Below, one piece after another: positions 49,756 through 60,795 of a stretch of 64,000 nt of DNA. This stretch comes from Letharia columbiana. Lineage: Eukaryota; Ascomycota; Lecanoromycetes; Lecanorales; Parmeliaceae. A model generated the notes under the pieces. The model was not told where the DNA came from. It worked only from the letters and a program-made list of their open reading frames with translations, and did no database searches. The stretch is from assembly GCF_014066305.1 (NCBI RefSeq), contig NW_023501040.1:1021001-1085000 (forward strand), read 5' to 3'. The translations under genes and the position numbers were made by a program. The stretch's first letter is position 1; every line of letters starts with the position of its first letter.

Positions 49756-51319
49756 ATGGACGCTTCACCCTTGACTCTGGTAGGTCTCAAGAGTCCGCTT
49801 CGTTTGGGGCATCTACTTATTACCGCCTCTCAAGGCGCAAACCCACGCCCGCAAAGCCTCAAAAGCAAACACCCACACTGCTGCTATCGACGAGCATGAT
49901 CTAGCGGCGGGGCAGTTCGCAACTGCTGCGAAAGGCACAGACAACTCCGAGGTGCACGCCTCGCAGCACTATAGCCATCTTCCAGGGCTAATATACTGCT
50001 AGGCATTTCGCACTCTCAAGCTGCTGGAGCAACACCACAAGAAGCTCGCTCAGCTACTCAAGTTCCGTAACTCTCATCCTATCACTGCAAATCCGGAGGC
50101 CATTCCCGATTCAAAGCCTGCTCCTCAGCAGCCTTCATCGCCAGTCCCCGCACCAGCGCAGGATGTCTCGCCATATCGCCCTGCGTCGCAAAGCCTACCG
50201 GCTGCTCATCGACCACCGCGCGATATCAGCTCTTCGATAGCAAGTAACCTAGCATCAGCGCGTGGCATACCATCAAACAAGCAGCGAAGAAACGGAAGCG
50301 GCCAAGCCTCTTCACCCGTCTTAGCCCACCAGAATGCAGAAGGCAGGGTCTTCACTCCACCGAGGAGGTCGAAGCTCGGAGAGGCAGCCTCAAGGACAAC
50401 AGCCTCTCCTACTACGGAGAAAGCGCCGATGATGCCAGAGGCCCTATCTACCAAGGACTCCTCTGCGGCTGTCACCATTTCTCAAGAGCCCGCTCCCTCC
50501 AAAACAGACGAGCCCTTCCAACGCTTCTACTCAACCTTCGAAGCCCTCTTCTCCAAGCTCTCCGCCCCCCTCGCCTTCGCCGGTCTCCCCCTTACCTCCG
50601 ATTTGCCTCAACCCGCCGATTCAGCACAATCCACCAAGCAAACCTCCAAACCCTCCGACCGCGCCACCGCGGAACCCGAATACTCCCGCCTATTCTCCAA
50701 AGCCGCGCTCGGCGCCATCCGCGATGAACCCGGCAACACCAATCTGGGCGCCGCAGAAAGCTTCTACGTCGTCCCCGTGACTGGGGGCACCATGCCTTAT
50801 GCCAGTATACTAGCCCGAGATCGACACAACTTCCCTACGCTGGAAAGAGACGGCACGAGGAATAATGAAGAGATGGATGAATTTGTCGATGCGAGAGAGA
50901 CGCCTGGACCGCCTAGTCCGCTGATGATGAGGACCGGGAAGACGGGAGCGAAGGTGGCGGGTAGTAATAAGACGATGGAGGAACTGCAGCTTGAGAATGA
51001 AGGACTGCGCTTAAGTCTCGATAGTGTCACGAGGCGCTTGTATGAGTTCGAAGCGGGTGCTCAGGCTTCGTCGTTTGCGTTGTATCAGAGTATCAAAGCC
51101 AATATGAAACAGTCGCCTGCGGCATCGCAAGCGGGCACGGGCGTCAATGTGGAAAGATTGGAAGAGCAGATCCGTGAGGCAAAGACAGAGATGGAGAGGA
51201 TGGGGAGCGAGAACGAGAAGTTGAAGGGCGTGGTTGGAAGGTATAGGGAACGATGGGAGAAGTTGAAAGAGGGAGCGAGAGTCAGGCGTGAGGGGGGGCC
51301 CAAGGAGGAGGGAGATTAA
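49756..51319 (+). CDS. MIT-domain/coiled-coil protein, candidate Atg38/NRBF2 family, 3 exons
   Basis: Exons 49756-49779, 49835-49951 and 50003-51319 (introns 55 and 51 bp, branch site ggctaat in the second) give 485 aa. The first exon codes only MDASPLTL. Residues ~9-75 form an alanine-rich helical region of MIT type (AQTHARKASKANTHTAAIDE, LAAGQFATAAKG, FRTLKLLEQHHKKLAQLLKF). A long disordered S/P/T stretch follows. Then comes FQRFYSTFEALFSKLSAPLA, and a C-terminal coiled coil (MEELQLENEGLRLSLDSVTR; LEEQIREAKTEMERMGSENE). N-terminal MIT plus C-terminal coiled coil is the layout of Atg38/NRBF2, a regulator of the autophagy-specific PI3-kinase complex I. I infer that identity from layout alone. 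The gene starts about 130 bp after a RIP-affected block. It is convergent with the dynein gene, 173 bp apart. Confidence 0.7.
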
Positions 51320-51492
51320 GTATCTAGACCAGATACAGGAGATCCGATCTAAGTCGTTTGGAGAGCTATCGACTTTTTCGCTCTTCCTTTCATTCGCTTT
51401 GTGATTGCATATCAACGTCAACCGCGGGCTGGGTATCAACTTGCAGTCAAGTCCCTGCACCATACATATTTCTGCACTCAAACTGTGCATGC

Positions 51493-53348
51493 TCAATCCC
51501 TGGCAGCCGCCTTCTTACTTGGCGTACCACTACTATCCCTGCTCGCATCCCTCTTCGCCGGCGTACCTCTCGGAGTCCCACTAGCTCCTCTTTTCATCAA
51601 TCCCGCGAAGAACGAATTCAGTGCTTCGTTCTCCCTCTTCATGTCATCCGGACTCTTGTTCGCCTTCTCGGTATTCGCCTCTGGCGTCCTACTGTCACCC
51701 TCCGCTCCCTCTTTCCTACTTCTGAGCTTCTTAAGCATATCGTCAGCATCGACTTGTATACCTCCCATGTTGACCTGTACGGGGCCTATATGCTCGTTTA
51801 CGCGCTCGTCGTGGGGCTTGTTGGTAGCGTTGCTGAATGTGCTGCTGTTGGGGTCCCTTTCGGAGGAAGCAGCGGCTGCTTCCTCCTCGGCCTTTAGCTT
51901 TTCGAGAATTTCGAGTTGAGTTGTGAGGAATGCCTGGTTTGTTGGGGTTGATGTTTCGATGCCTGGTTTGCTGAGTTGGCTAGATGAGTATGCGTGAGGA
52001 TTAGGGATGGTGGATTCGTAGGTGGGAAGGACAGCGCCTTTTGGGCTTGTTGAAGAGTCTGGTTCGGCGTCGTTGGTTTCCGTATCGCCATTGGCTGCTG
52101 TAGAGACAGAAGCTTCAATGTCAATACTCCACCCGCTGCTTGTGCCTTCGACGTCGAAACCTTCGCGTAAGACGCGTATCTTGCCCCATGAATCCCACTT
52201 TGGTGGGACAAGAATTTTGTCTCTGTCAATTACGTTGTGCTTGAGGGTTTGCTTTTTTAGCTGAGAATGTATGCCTAGTGTGGAGTGGATGAGCGTTGGG
52301 AGGGAGTTTGGGGAGGATGTTGAGGTGTATATTAGGGATGCACCATCTGTAACCGTCAACTGGATTAAGCGCCTACTACTGTGGTTGCTTACGCTTCATC
52401 AATATGGTGCGGAGGAATTGTAGTACGAAGTCGAACTCCTCTTCTTTCCAGCCGTGCTCCACTTCGAGGGCATCGACCTTATCTGCCTGTTTACACGCCC
52501 CATTAGCCTCATTCACAGCCTCCGAGCAGAATGTCAACGACGTATATGAAAGTGCGCACTCCGTGACAGACTACACACAGTGGCAGCCCTAGCGGCTCAT
52601 CCCACTCCCCTTGGCTCAATGGAAGAGTCACACTGCCTTCGTTGCCTGTACTCCCAGTATCATATGCCGATATCCCTCTTTTACGTTGCTGCCACTCTTT
52701 CATCGTCCGCTCCATTGACTCCGTAGGCGCATCGCCGAGAGACGAAGTAATGTCTCGTATCATCGTAATCCAATTTTTTATTTGCCGAACCCAACGCCAT
52801 GGTTCGCTCCAGTCAAGTAGTATGATCAAGAGTGTCTCTGGTATGGATTGTGGTGTAAATAGCGGTTTCAAGAGGGGGGCGAAGGTAGGCGAAGACTCAG
52901 GGAGGAAGTATATTGATAGTCTGGCAAGTATATCTAGATGTTGTCAGCTGTACATCTCTAGTTTTGAGGGCCTGAAAAAGCCTCACCTTCTTGATCTGCA
53001 TCTAGCACATCCTGATATGTATATCCCAAGGCGAATTCATTGGCAATCACCGGCTTCCTCTTATGCCGGTCCTGAGGGCGTTTGGGAGCATCAGAGGACA
53101 AGATCTCAAGGAGCTCTTTCTGTGTGTCCGGGGTCCCTCCTATCATTCCATCGGCCTCTGCTCTTTTCAATGAGCATGTGTGACTAACCTAGGACTACCA
53201 AGTCTTTCTCTGGCAGCTTCTTCCCCCTGGCAACGCTGTCCAGCATGGACGACCACATGCCCTTCTCGCTCTCTCCACTGCTTTGAGGCCTGTCATTTCT
53301 ACTCTTACTCGTGGGCACTGGGTCTCTGAAATTCGACTGTCGGCTCAT
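51493..53348 (-). CDS. Dynein light intermediate chain (DLIC), 5 exons
   Basis: DLIC links the cytoplasmic dynein heavy chain to cargo adaptors and is needed for nuclear migration and endosome transport in hyphae. Exons: 53348-53189, 53139-52987, 52933-52560, 52486-52393 and 52346-51493. The introns are 49, 53, 73 and 46 bp; phases agree and give 544 aa. The Ras-like N-terminal domain has a degenerate P-loop (KDLVVLGGTPDTQKELLEIL), then KPVIANEFALGYTYQDV, ILLDWSEPWRWVRQIKNW, LGLPLCVVCHGADKVD, GWKEEEFDFVLQFLRTILMK, GASLIYTSTSSPNS and PPKWDSWGKIRVLREGFD. The disordered C-terminal half holds a conserved helix-like segment (QVNMGGIQVDADDMLKKL) and ends in a basic S/T/A tail. The loss of Walker A glycines and lysine is typical of fungal DLICs, so nucleotide binding is doubtful. 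Confidence 0.9.
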
Positions 53349-53957
53349 GGTGGAGCTATTTGCGTTGTCAATGGACAGTTAGATTGAATTAACCCATGGC
53401 GAGGCAAGTAAACAGTCGTTCGGGAAAAAGCACCCCTGCTACCCGGAGCTCGGGATTAGCGATTGCACATGTGGTTTCAAGGCTTGGCATTCACTAAATA
53501 CTAGGGGCATCTTCATATTGGCAGAGGGCTGTTTGCGGTGCCACCAGTGCAGACTGTAGGATAATCTTATGGTACAACATAGAGGTGCTGCAAGTGCGGA
53601 GACTATCTGACAGGTGTCGTAGACTATGGATATCATTATTCTAAATCTAAAGCATGAATGATCTTGGTGAGACTCCCTCAATCACTGCCAAACAATCCAC
53701 GGAGGTAAGATGTTGATAGGAGTAGCGTCATCCCTCAACAACATGATTCCGCCGAGCTGATATTCGATCTGGATACGTGGCTGTAGATGCTTGAGACAAT
53801 CTGCATCCTTCACCTTCTTATCGCGGGCGTCCAACCCAAACAAAGTCAATCTCTACAGATTTGGCCACGTTTGGTCTGCATGATCTCCTGGAACCTCTCG
53901 CTGGAGGCTGCGCCCCAGTCGTGTGAATCGCCGTGCTCGTTTCCCTAGAACTTTTTT
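53349..53957. other. Intergenic, upstream of the DLIC gene
   Basis: Normal composition; no supported gene. It ends at the left edge of a repeat A copy. Confidence 0.5.
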
Positions 53958-54358
53958 ATCAGTATATATAAAAGAATAAGGTAGGGCTGAGCTAAAAAAC
54001 CTTGAATTTGTATGTGCAGCCAATCATAAATTTAGAGTTATTACGCCTTCTGGCTAGACTATCTAAGTTAGCCCGCTAGCCCTCTCGAGCTCCCTTATTA
54101 AAAAAATAGATATACGTTATTTATAAATGAGATAACTTTTTTATTTTTTATTAAAATTTTAAGATTTTTTTTTAAATTATAGAGTATAGTTTACGCTTTT
54201 TAACGCTAAAAGAATTTTAAGATTTAGTCTTAACTATCTTATTAATTATTTAAAAATAAGAAGTTTAAATATCGCTTATAAAAGTTCGCTTATTAAGTTT
54301 ACTCGATAGCTATAATTAAAAAAATAGATTATAAATTTAATTTATAGATATAAACTTA
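53958..54358 (+). repeat. Repeat A, full copy, outermost
   Basis: It starts atcagtatatataaaagaat next to unmutated host DNA. Its first ~150 bp still carry many CpA and TpG sites, while its second half is strongly mutated, so RIP intensity rises from the edge inward. Confidence 0.75.
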
Positions 54359-54369
54359 TAAGTATATAA

Positions 54370-54860
54370 TTAATATATATAAAAGAATAAGATAGAGCTA
54401 AATTAGAAAATCTTAAATTTATATATATAGCTAATTATAAATTCGAGTTTACTTTTAATAAAATAAAAAGAAAAAAAATAAAAAAAAAAAATTAAAAAAA
54501 AAAAAAAAACTTAACTATTTCGTTCTTTAGTTTAATTAGATATTATAAGTAAATAAATTAACGTTCGTAACTATTATAAAAATTCTTTTCTACTTTTAAC
54601 CTTTTAATAACTTTACTATTTTCTATTAAAATTTAATAGTTATTAATAGTTTTTTTTTCAGTTATAGATTATAATTTACGCTTTTTAAAAGTTAAGAAAT
54701 TTTAAATTTTAATCTTATATTTCTTTAAAGATAAGGAATTTAAATATTGCTTATTAAAAGTCGCTTATTAAAGATCGCTTACTAAAGATCGCTTATTAAA
54801 ATTACTCGATAGCTCTAATTAAAAAGATAGATTATAAATCTAATTTATAGATTTACTCGT
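54370..54860 (+). repeat. Repeat A, full copy with expanded A-run
   Basis: It runs from ttaatatatataaaagaata to gatttactcgt. It is longer than the ~437-bp norm because of an A-rich insertion at about 54460-54510. Confidence 0.75.
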
Positions 54861-55788
54861 ATCTATATAATAGCTTATAATTACTTTTTATACTTTAAGT
54901 AAAAACGTATATAAATAAATAATTAATATTATTCTAATATTTTTCGAAGATATTATTATTAGTATTTTATAATTTCGAGCTAATCTAAATAGTTTTATAT
55001 TTAATATTTTTAAATTAAATTAATATCTTAATATCTTTTATAATTATTCTAATTAATACTTTATATTTTTAATTTAACTTAATAATCTCTAAGAAATTAA
55101 ATAATAGATAAAAATTGATATATCAGTTACGCGAGGGCCTATAACCTATTAAATTTGAAGAAAGGTTATGGATTGATTAGCTATGGAGTGGTATGTAGGT
55201 TACTTAGATATCATGTGAAGCTTATGCTAATTTGCTACATGATTGCCACCATGAGGGGTAGCTATAACATAGTGCTATAGCATTTCCAACACAGCTGCCA
55301 TGATTGAGAACTGTCAATCTCATCATTTTCATCATAGGAAATGGCAGTTTCCATGGATATCATGTTCAATGCAAAGCGAAATGGCCTTGTCTGGCAGGCG
55401 CACATCATTTGAAGTGAAGTACGCACAAGGCTTCAAATCAACGCCCGCAACTGAAGCTCGTATAGCCTTTTTGTTCACGGCAATAATCGGTCCCTTTTGT
55501 ATCGATACCTGACAAGCCAAGGTGTCTGCTCGTCCAATCGTCTCGGCCGCCTCAAAAGCGCGCCCCACATGTTTTCAGTTGCTCGTTTGTTGCAAATGCA
55601 GCTACCCGAGCACTTCCATTCACTTCTCTGTCCCAACGTTTCAAGGATGCGTAGAAGGAATACAGCTTCGCCTAGCAGTTTCCGCCTCACTCTCATCACC
55701 AAGTCTCCTTGCCTCAGCATCAAATCGTGTTTCACGTCTCAACATCCAGTGCCGTACCTAGGTTTCATAACCATTGATATTCTTAAAC
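54861..55788. other. AT-rich tail, then promoter region of the SET gene
   Basis: 54861-55125 is RIP-type AT-rich DNA without a recognisable element. From about 55130 composition is normal. No supported gene; the part next to 55789 is the likely promoter. Confidence 0.5.
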
Positions 55789-58197
55789 ATGGACGTCGAC
55801 GATGTCTCCGGCCTTGAGCAGTTCACCGCCTTCTTAAGCAAGCAGAAGCAGACGCTTGAGGTCGCAAAGAAACGCAAGGGTCAACGACCTAAGGATATGA
55901 AACCCCTCGGGCTACTCATCCACGATTTCATTGTGGTGCACATAAGCCAGAAGACGATGAATCGCAGACACATGATACACCAATCGTGGGTTGGCGAGCC
56001 CTATCCGCCAAGCGTTGCGCCTTTGCCGACCCTCAAGAAGTTGCATATCGATGAAATGCAATTGGAGACCCACCATCGCGGATTCTACGCTCTGCTAAGG
56101 GTGGCGACTCCACCTAATGTGATGACCGCGGTCATGGTAATTGTGGAGGATGAAAAGGAAAACGGAGTCCTGCTCCAGGTGTATCAACAAGAGGATACAG
56201 AATATGGACTCGCGGAGGACATTGCGCAGGTGGGCGGCGTGTGTATCGTCAAAGAGCCATATTTCAAGACGATGGGAAGTGGCGAGTATGGCCTTCGCGT
56301 CGATCACGTCACTGATGTCCTCTGGCTCGCTCAAGATGATGATAGAATTCCTCAACGCTGGGCACCTCGCATCAGTGAGGTTGACAAGGCTGCAAAGGAG
56401 ATGAAAGAGGAAGGCAATGCTGCGTTGAAAGCTCGCAATTTGAACAAGGCAGTCAGATGGTACGCTATGAGTTTGTTTTCCATTGTAGTGCTTGCTGACC
56501 ACGCTCTACTGAGCTAGTTACACAAAAGGACTCCACTGCGCGGCAACAACCGAAGAAATCCAGACCATTAAGCTGAATCGCTCTTTTGCTAACCTCAAGC
56601 TGCGTCGGTACGACGACGCATTAGCGGACGCTACCAACCTTTCAAGAGAGTATAAGGTGTCGGAAAAGGGCGTATACCGTGCCGCTTGCTCTCTATATGA
56701 GCTGCAGAGGTTCCAGGACTGCCGTGAAACGCTCACAACTCTTCTGGACAACTACCCGAACAACGCGGAAGCTAAAGCGCAGCTGTTGCGGACGGAGAAG
56801 CGACTCGCTGAGCAGGAAATCGGCGAATACGATTTCAACGTCATGTACAAGGCGGCTGAGGAGACCCCACCTTATCTTGACACCGCAACATACGCTGGAC
56901 CTGTAGCCATCAAAACCTCCGAGGGTCGTGGACGAGGACTCTTTACCACGAGAGCTGTTGTCGCTGGGGAGCTGCTGCTCTGCGAGAAAGCTTTCTCCTA
57001 TTGTTTTGCTAGCAAAGAGGAACGCGCGATTTCTTCCAAAACAAGTATGCTGATGAATACGCACACGAAGCGAGGGACCATGGGCACGCAGGCCAGTCTC
57101 ATCACAGCTACCGTGCAGAAAATGTTGCGGAATCCTTCTCTGATGCCATCTTTCACTGCTTTGCATCATGGTGATTACAAGCCAGTCAGAGAGACAGAGG
57201 TCGACGGTTCACCAATTGTTGATACGTAAGACCTTTGACCACTACCTCTCCCCGTTCACCACTAATATTTTCCTCTAGCTTCTTAATCGAGCAAATCATC
57301 GCCCTCAATGTCTTCGGTTGCCCTCGAACCACTCTGCAAGATCATTTCAGGTCCCAATCACCCGAGCAGCAAGAGCGGGAAACATCCTACCATACCACTG
57401 GCATCTTCATCAAAGCTTCTCACATCAACCACAGCTGCTACATGAATGCTCGCCGCAGCTTCATCGGAGACATGATCATCGTGCGTGCCGCGAGGGCCAT
57501 TCCAGCAAATAGTGAAATATTCTTCTGGTACGCCGCCCCCGAAGTCGGTCGCACGTGGGAAAAGGCGCAGCACAAGCTGCAGAATTGGGGCTTTCAATGC
57601 TCTTGTGTCTTGTGTCAGCAGGACAAGAAGACGGTCAAGAAGATACGCGTCAGGAGGAACGCGCTGTTGCAAGATCTCAGGGCAACATTCCTAACACCTG
57701 GTGGATGTGATTTGCCAAAAGCGGAAAGACTGCTCGCTGCGATCGAGAAGACCTATTCCGCACCTGCCAAGGACATTCCACGTCTCGAACTAGGGGACCC
57801 GTACCTCCTCCTCACCCGCATCTACGCCCTCCAGAACAAATCCCAAAACGTTATCCAAACCGCATTCAAAGTCCTGACTTCTCTCGGTTTCGTCATCACC
57901 CACCAATCTCCTGATTCTCCCAACTCCTCCTCGTTCAAAGTCCTACAGTGGGGTCTCACGACGGATGAAGTGATCGAAACCTGGACGCACCTGTGGACTG
58001 CGTGGGGAAATGTTGCGCCGCATCTGTGCAAAGAGGCGGAGGAATATGCGAGGGTTTCCTATAAGATTTGCATCGGAGAGGATGAGACGTTTGATGAGAC
58101 GGTGGGGAAGATGGCGCGTGAGACGATGTTTGGGGGGATAGATTTGGGCACGGCATTCCAGCAGATGAGTCTGCGTGGAGCTGGTCGTTCAGGTTGA
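55789..58197 (+). CDS. TPR + SET domain protein (SMYD-like), 3 exons
   Basis: It is a putative lysine methyltransferase using S-adenosylmethionine. Exons 55789-56459, 56518-57225 and 57279-58197 (introns 58 and 53 bp) join in phase to 765 aa. The start is the ATG of MDVDDVSGLEQF. The N-terminal ~200 aa have no recognised domain. TPR-like helices follow (about 200-320: AAKEMKEEGNAALKARNLNK, YTKGLHCAATTEEIQTIKLN, RSFANLKLRRYDDALADATN). The SET domain starts near residue 352 (SEGRGRGLFTTRAVVAGELL), has the cofactor-binding NHSCYMN at about 509-515 with EIFFWY behind it, and the post-SET cysteines CSCVLC at about 566. The order TPR then SET is common in fungal SET proteins; the substrate is unknown. 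No breaks are present. Confidence 0.88.
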
Positions 58198-59589
58198 GAA
58201 TATGGTTCGCCGGAGGCTTGGGTGGATGAGGTGGATGCCTATCGGGATGGCTTAATGTGGCTTTTCTAGGAGTGAAGTATGTAGACTTAAACTGGACTTC
58301 CCAGTGGTCATTATGCTGCTTGTCGTTTTCTGTGGTCTCCGTGATCGCTGTTAATTCATTGTTATTGTGGTACTCTCATTTGTTTGGGAGGCTGTTTTTG
58401 GAACGGACAGATTGCAGATAAAGAAGAACAGACTCAAAATTTACGACGTGCAATACGACTAACACAACGGGTCGAGTACATGGCACAAGAGAATGAAACC
58501 ATGTCCAACGGATTCAAAGTATCGAAGAACCTGCATTGTGACCAGAGCACGAGGAAAGAACGGGCTCCCCTTCATCAAAGGCGTGCATGGAAGATTCACA
58601 TCACTATACGCTTATAGATACCGTTCGTTGCAACTTGGCAACAGATCCGGAAGTCTTCGCGAAGGATCTTTCGGACCTTACAAAAGTTCTTGCAAACATG
58701 CTATAGTTCGATTCGGCTGGTTAACGGGTCTCGGCGCCAGAGAGCACCATAAGCCGGGGCAAAATTTGCCCTGTTGCATATGACTTGGACTTCTCAATAG
58801 CCCGGCGAACTTGACGGATCCGCGAAGTTTAGAGCGATCGGATTTGAACACTCTTTCGGGAGAACTGATGGGGCGAGTCTTCTCGTGCTCGAAGGCCGTC
58901 TTGATTGACTTGATCGAAAAGAAGATGCTATGCTACACCCAAAATCCCTATCCTCCTGTCTACGAACAGGAACGTTTGGATGGACAATCACCCACAACGT
59001 TTCCTTCCCCTGGCGGCGCATTCGGCGGGCTCACATTTCCACTACACACTACCATCGGAGCTGGCCCGTTGATCGAGCCAAAACCGCAGGTACAATCACC
59101 GGTCTGGGGTCCTGCGCCCGAGCGAAAAGCTCGCAGACTGCCGCTGTTGAAGGGGCCGAGACCGTGACATGATGATGTCTGTTGTTGATGTGTTAGTTTG
59201 ATGGTGAGGGTGAGAAGTGGAGGGATGAGCCTGCTGATTGTCTAACTTGACGTACTGGAGTGGCGAGGGCGGAGGAGAGGAGGAGGGCGGTGGCTGCGAG
59301 GGGGAGCGCCTTGGTGTATATTGTGATGGGCGAGGCGTCTGTAGTGGCGAGGATGATAATTTTCGTGCTGGAAATTCGTGAATTTCGAATTTTTGAACCT
59401 AGGATTGATGGACTTGATGTTTAATCGCTTCACAGTGTGGAATGGCAATCGTGCCAGCGAGCAGGTGGATTATTCAAAATTCAGCAACGTCCTTCTCGGC
59501 AAATTCATTCGGTCATCGAACCCTATGCACCCATCTGAGCCTCCGACGAACATCTCGAAGAGATAAAACCCACGTGCCACGCGTTTTCA
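58198..59589. other. SET-gene 3' flank and presumed 5' LTR of the copia element
   Basis: A 5' LTR must end at 59589 (...cgcgttttca), directly before the primer binding site, but its start cannot be set without the 3' LTR, which lies outside the window. A TATA-like agataaaaccc lies at about 59560. One doubtful frame at 58811-59167 is listed separately. Confidence 0.5.
58811..59167 (+). CDS. Doubtful hypothetical frame
   Basis: A frame of ~118 codons reads through SGELMGRVFSCSKAVLIDLI and NPYPPVYEQE into a P/G-rich tail ending in LPLLKGPRP. It opens with a non-ATG codon; the first ATG is at 58867. No family is recognised. It may be the 3' exon of a gene whose 5' part I cannot see, or chance. 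Confidence 0.2.
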   Translation: MTDPRSLERSDLNTLSGELMGRVFSCSKAVLIDLIEKKMLCYTQNPYPPVYEQERLDGQSPTTFPSPGGAFGGLTFPLHTTIGAGPLIEPKPQVQSPVWGPAPERKARRLPLLKGPRP

Positions 59590-59601
59590 TGGTATCAGAG
59601 C
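59590..59601 (+). other. Primer binding site, tggtatcagagc
   Basis: The 12 bases are the well-known copia primer binding site complementary to the 3' end of initiator methionyl-tRNA. They follow directly after a ...ca end, as expected for the inner edge of a 5' LTR. Confidence 0.8.
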
Positions 59602-59894
59602 AGAGCTCAGGTGCTCAATCTTGATTTATCCTGGGACACACAGATAAAAGTATCGGTTGGTAAGGTATGATTATGGATGCGCGAATCAAAGACACGGAAG
59701 CAGAGCCTCCTCGTGGCGTTGCAGATCCTCGTTTCTGGTTTTTACGTCCCGTGTGTTGAGTCCGCAGAGCCCTTTCGTTTCAGCCGCAATGATGATGTCT
59801 CTCCTCGCTGCGATCGACGTGGACTCGAAATGATACATCAATTGATACAGTTACCGCACAAGTCGCTCATATAGATAGATGCCTTGCTGTCACA

Positions 59895-60745
59895 ACATAT
59901 TGATTTTCCTCGTAAACCCAAGCCCGGGAACAACACGATCGACTTGATGGCTGATGGTTACCAGCTCTAACTTTTCATCCATTACCACTATTTCTGCATC
60001 CAGACGTCCTTTTTGTATCTTCTTGATCGTGCTCTCAGGAAAAGCCATTGAACGTCCTCTGCAGGGAGCACTTTCTTCAGCTCAAACCCGATCGATAGGA
60101 TGAAATACTTGAAGGGTGGCACATTTGGGTCTGTTCCAACAGTGTCGTCGGAAGCAACTGTTGCATCGGCGAGTCTCTGAGTAGTGAACGGGCTATCAGG
60201 ACGATTATTTTCAAGTACCTCGGCCCAGTGGTCGATGATGGAGCCCAACATCTTTGTGGTGAAGAATCGATTGAAGCAACGGGTGTAAGCCATAGGTCTG
60301 TCATACTGGGATGCTGGGCTCCATCGATGGGTGAGAACCATCGTATCGTGTAGCTGCTTTGAGATAGCTTTTGGGTGACCACGGGTACTTCCAGCTGAGC
60401 CACTACGGATCAGTGTCGTCGAGAAGTCTGCTGAGATCTGCCGCCGGAACAGCAGGAGTGAGCGTGAAATTAGTCGGAAGAGAAAGACCTTGTTCAGAAT
60501 CCATATTCGTGTTCCTATCAACAAGCATCAGGCCAGCTCTATCCCTCAATGTGGTAAAGCTCACGATGCGTGTCCAGCTACTCGATTCTCGCCGTCTTGA
60601 CTTAGAACCTCGTGGATTGTGGAGATCTTGTTGACCAATTTCACATGCTGAATAGTTACCTGAACTTGACCAGCCGTCGCTGCACGCAGGAACATCAAGT
60701 GCAGGTCAAATATATGGGGTTGCTTGTAGCTCCGGAGAGTAGAGG
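59895..60745 (-). pseudogene. Acyl-CoA thioesterase (fungal hot-dog family), frameshifted, inside the copia leader
   Basis: The minus strand reads, in three successive frames, the pattern of fungal thioesterase-like proteins: LHLMFLRAATAGQVQVTIQH / STIHEVLSQDGENRVAGH, then LSLPTNFTLTPAVPAADLSR with DDTDP and WLSWKYPWSPKSYLKA, then IIDHWAEVLENNRPDSPFTT, PPFKYFILSIGFELKKVLPA, EDVQWLFLRARS, and last DAEIVVMDEKLELVTISHQV. Such enzymes hydrolyse acyl-CoA to acid plus CoA. Breaks: a stop after DDTDP, frame shifts near 60500 and 60350-60300, and another near 60010 before DAEIVV. The N-terminal hot-dog start is missing. It lies antisense to the copia element between its primer site and gag, ending about 50 bp from the gag start. 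Confidence 0.65.
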
Positions 60746-60795
60746 TAAGAGTATTGTTATGTAGCAGACAGAACTATTGACACCAGAAACCCACC

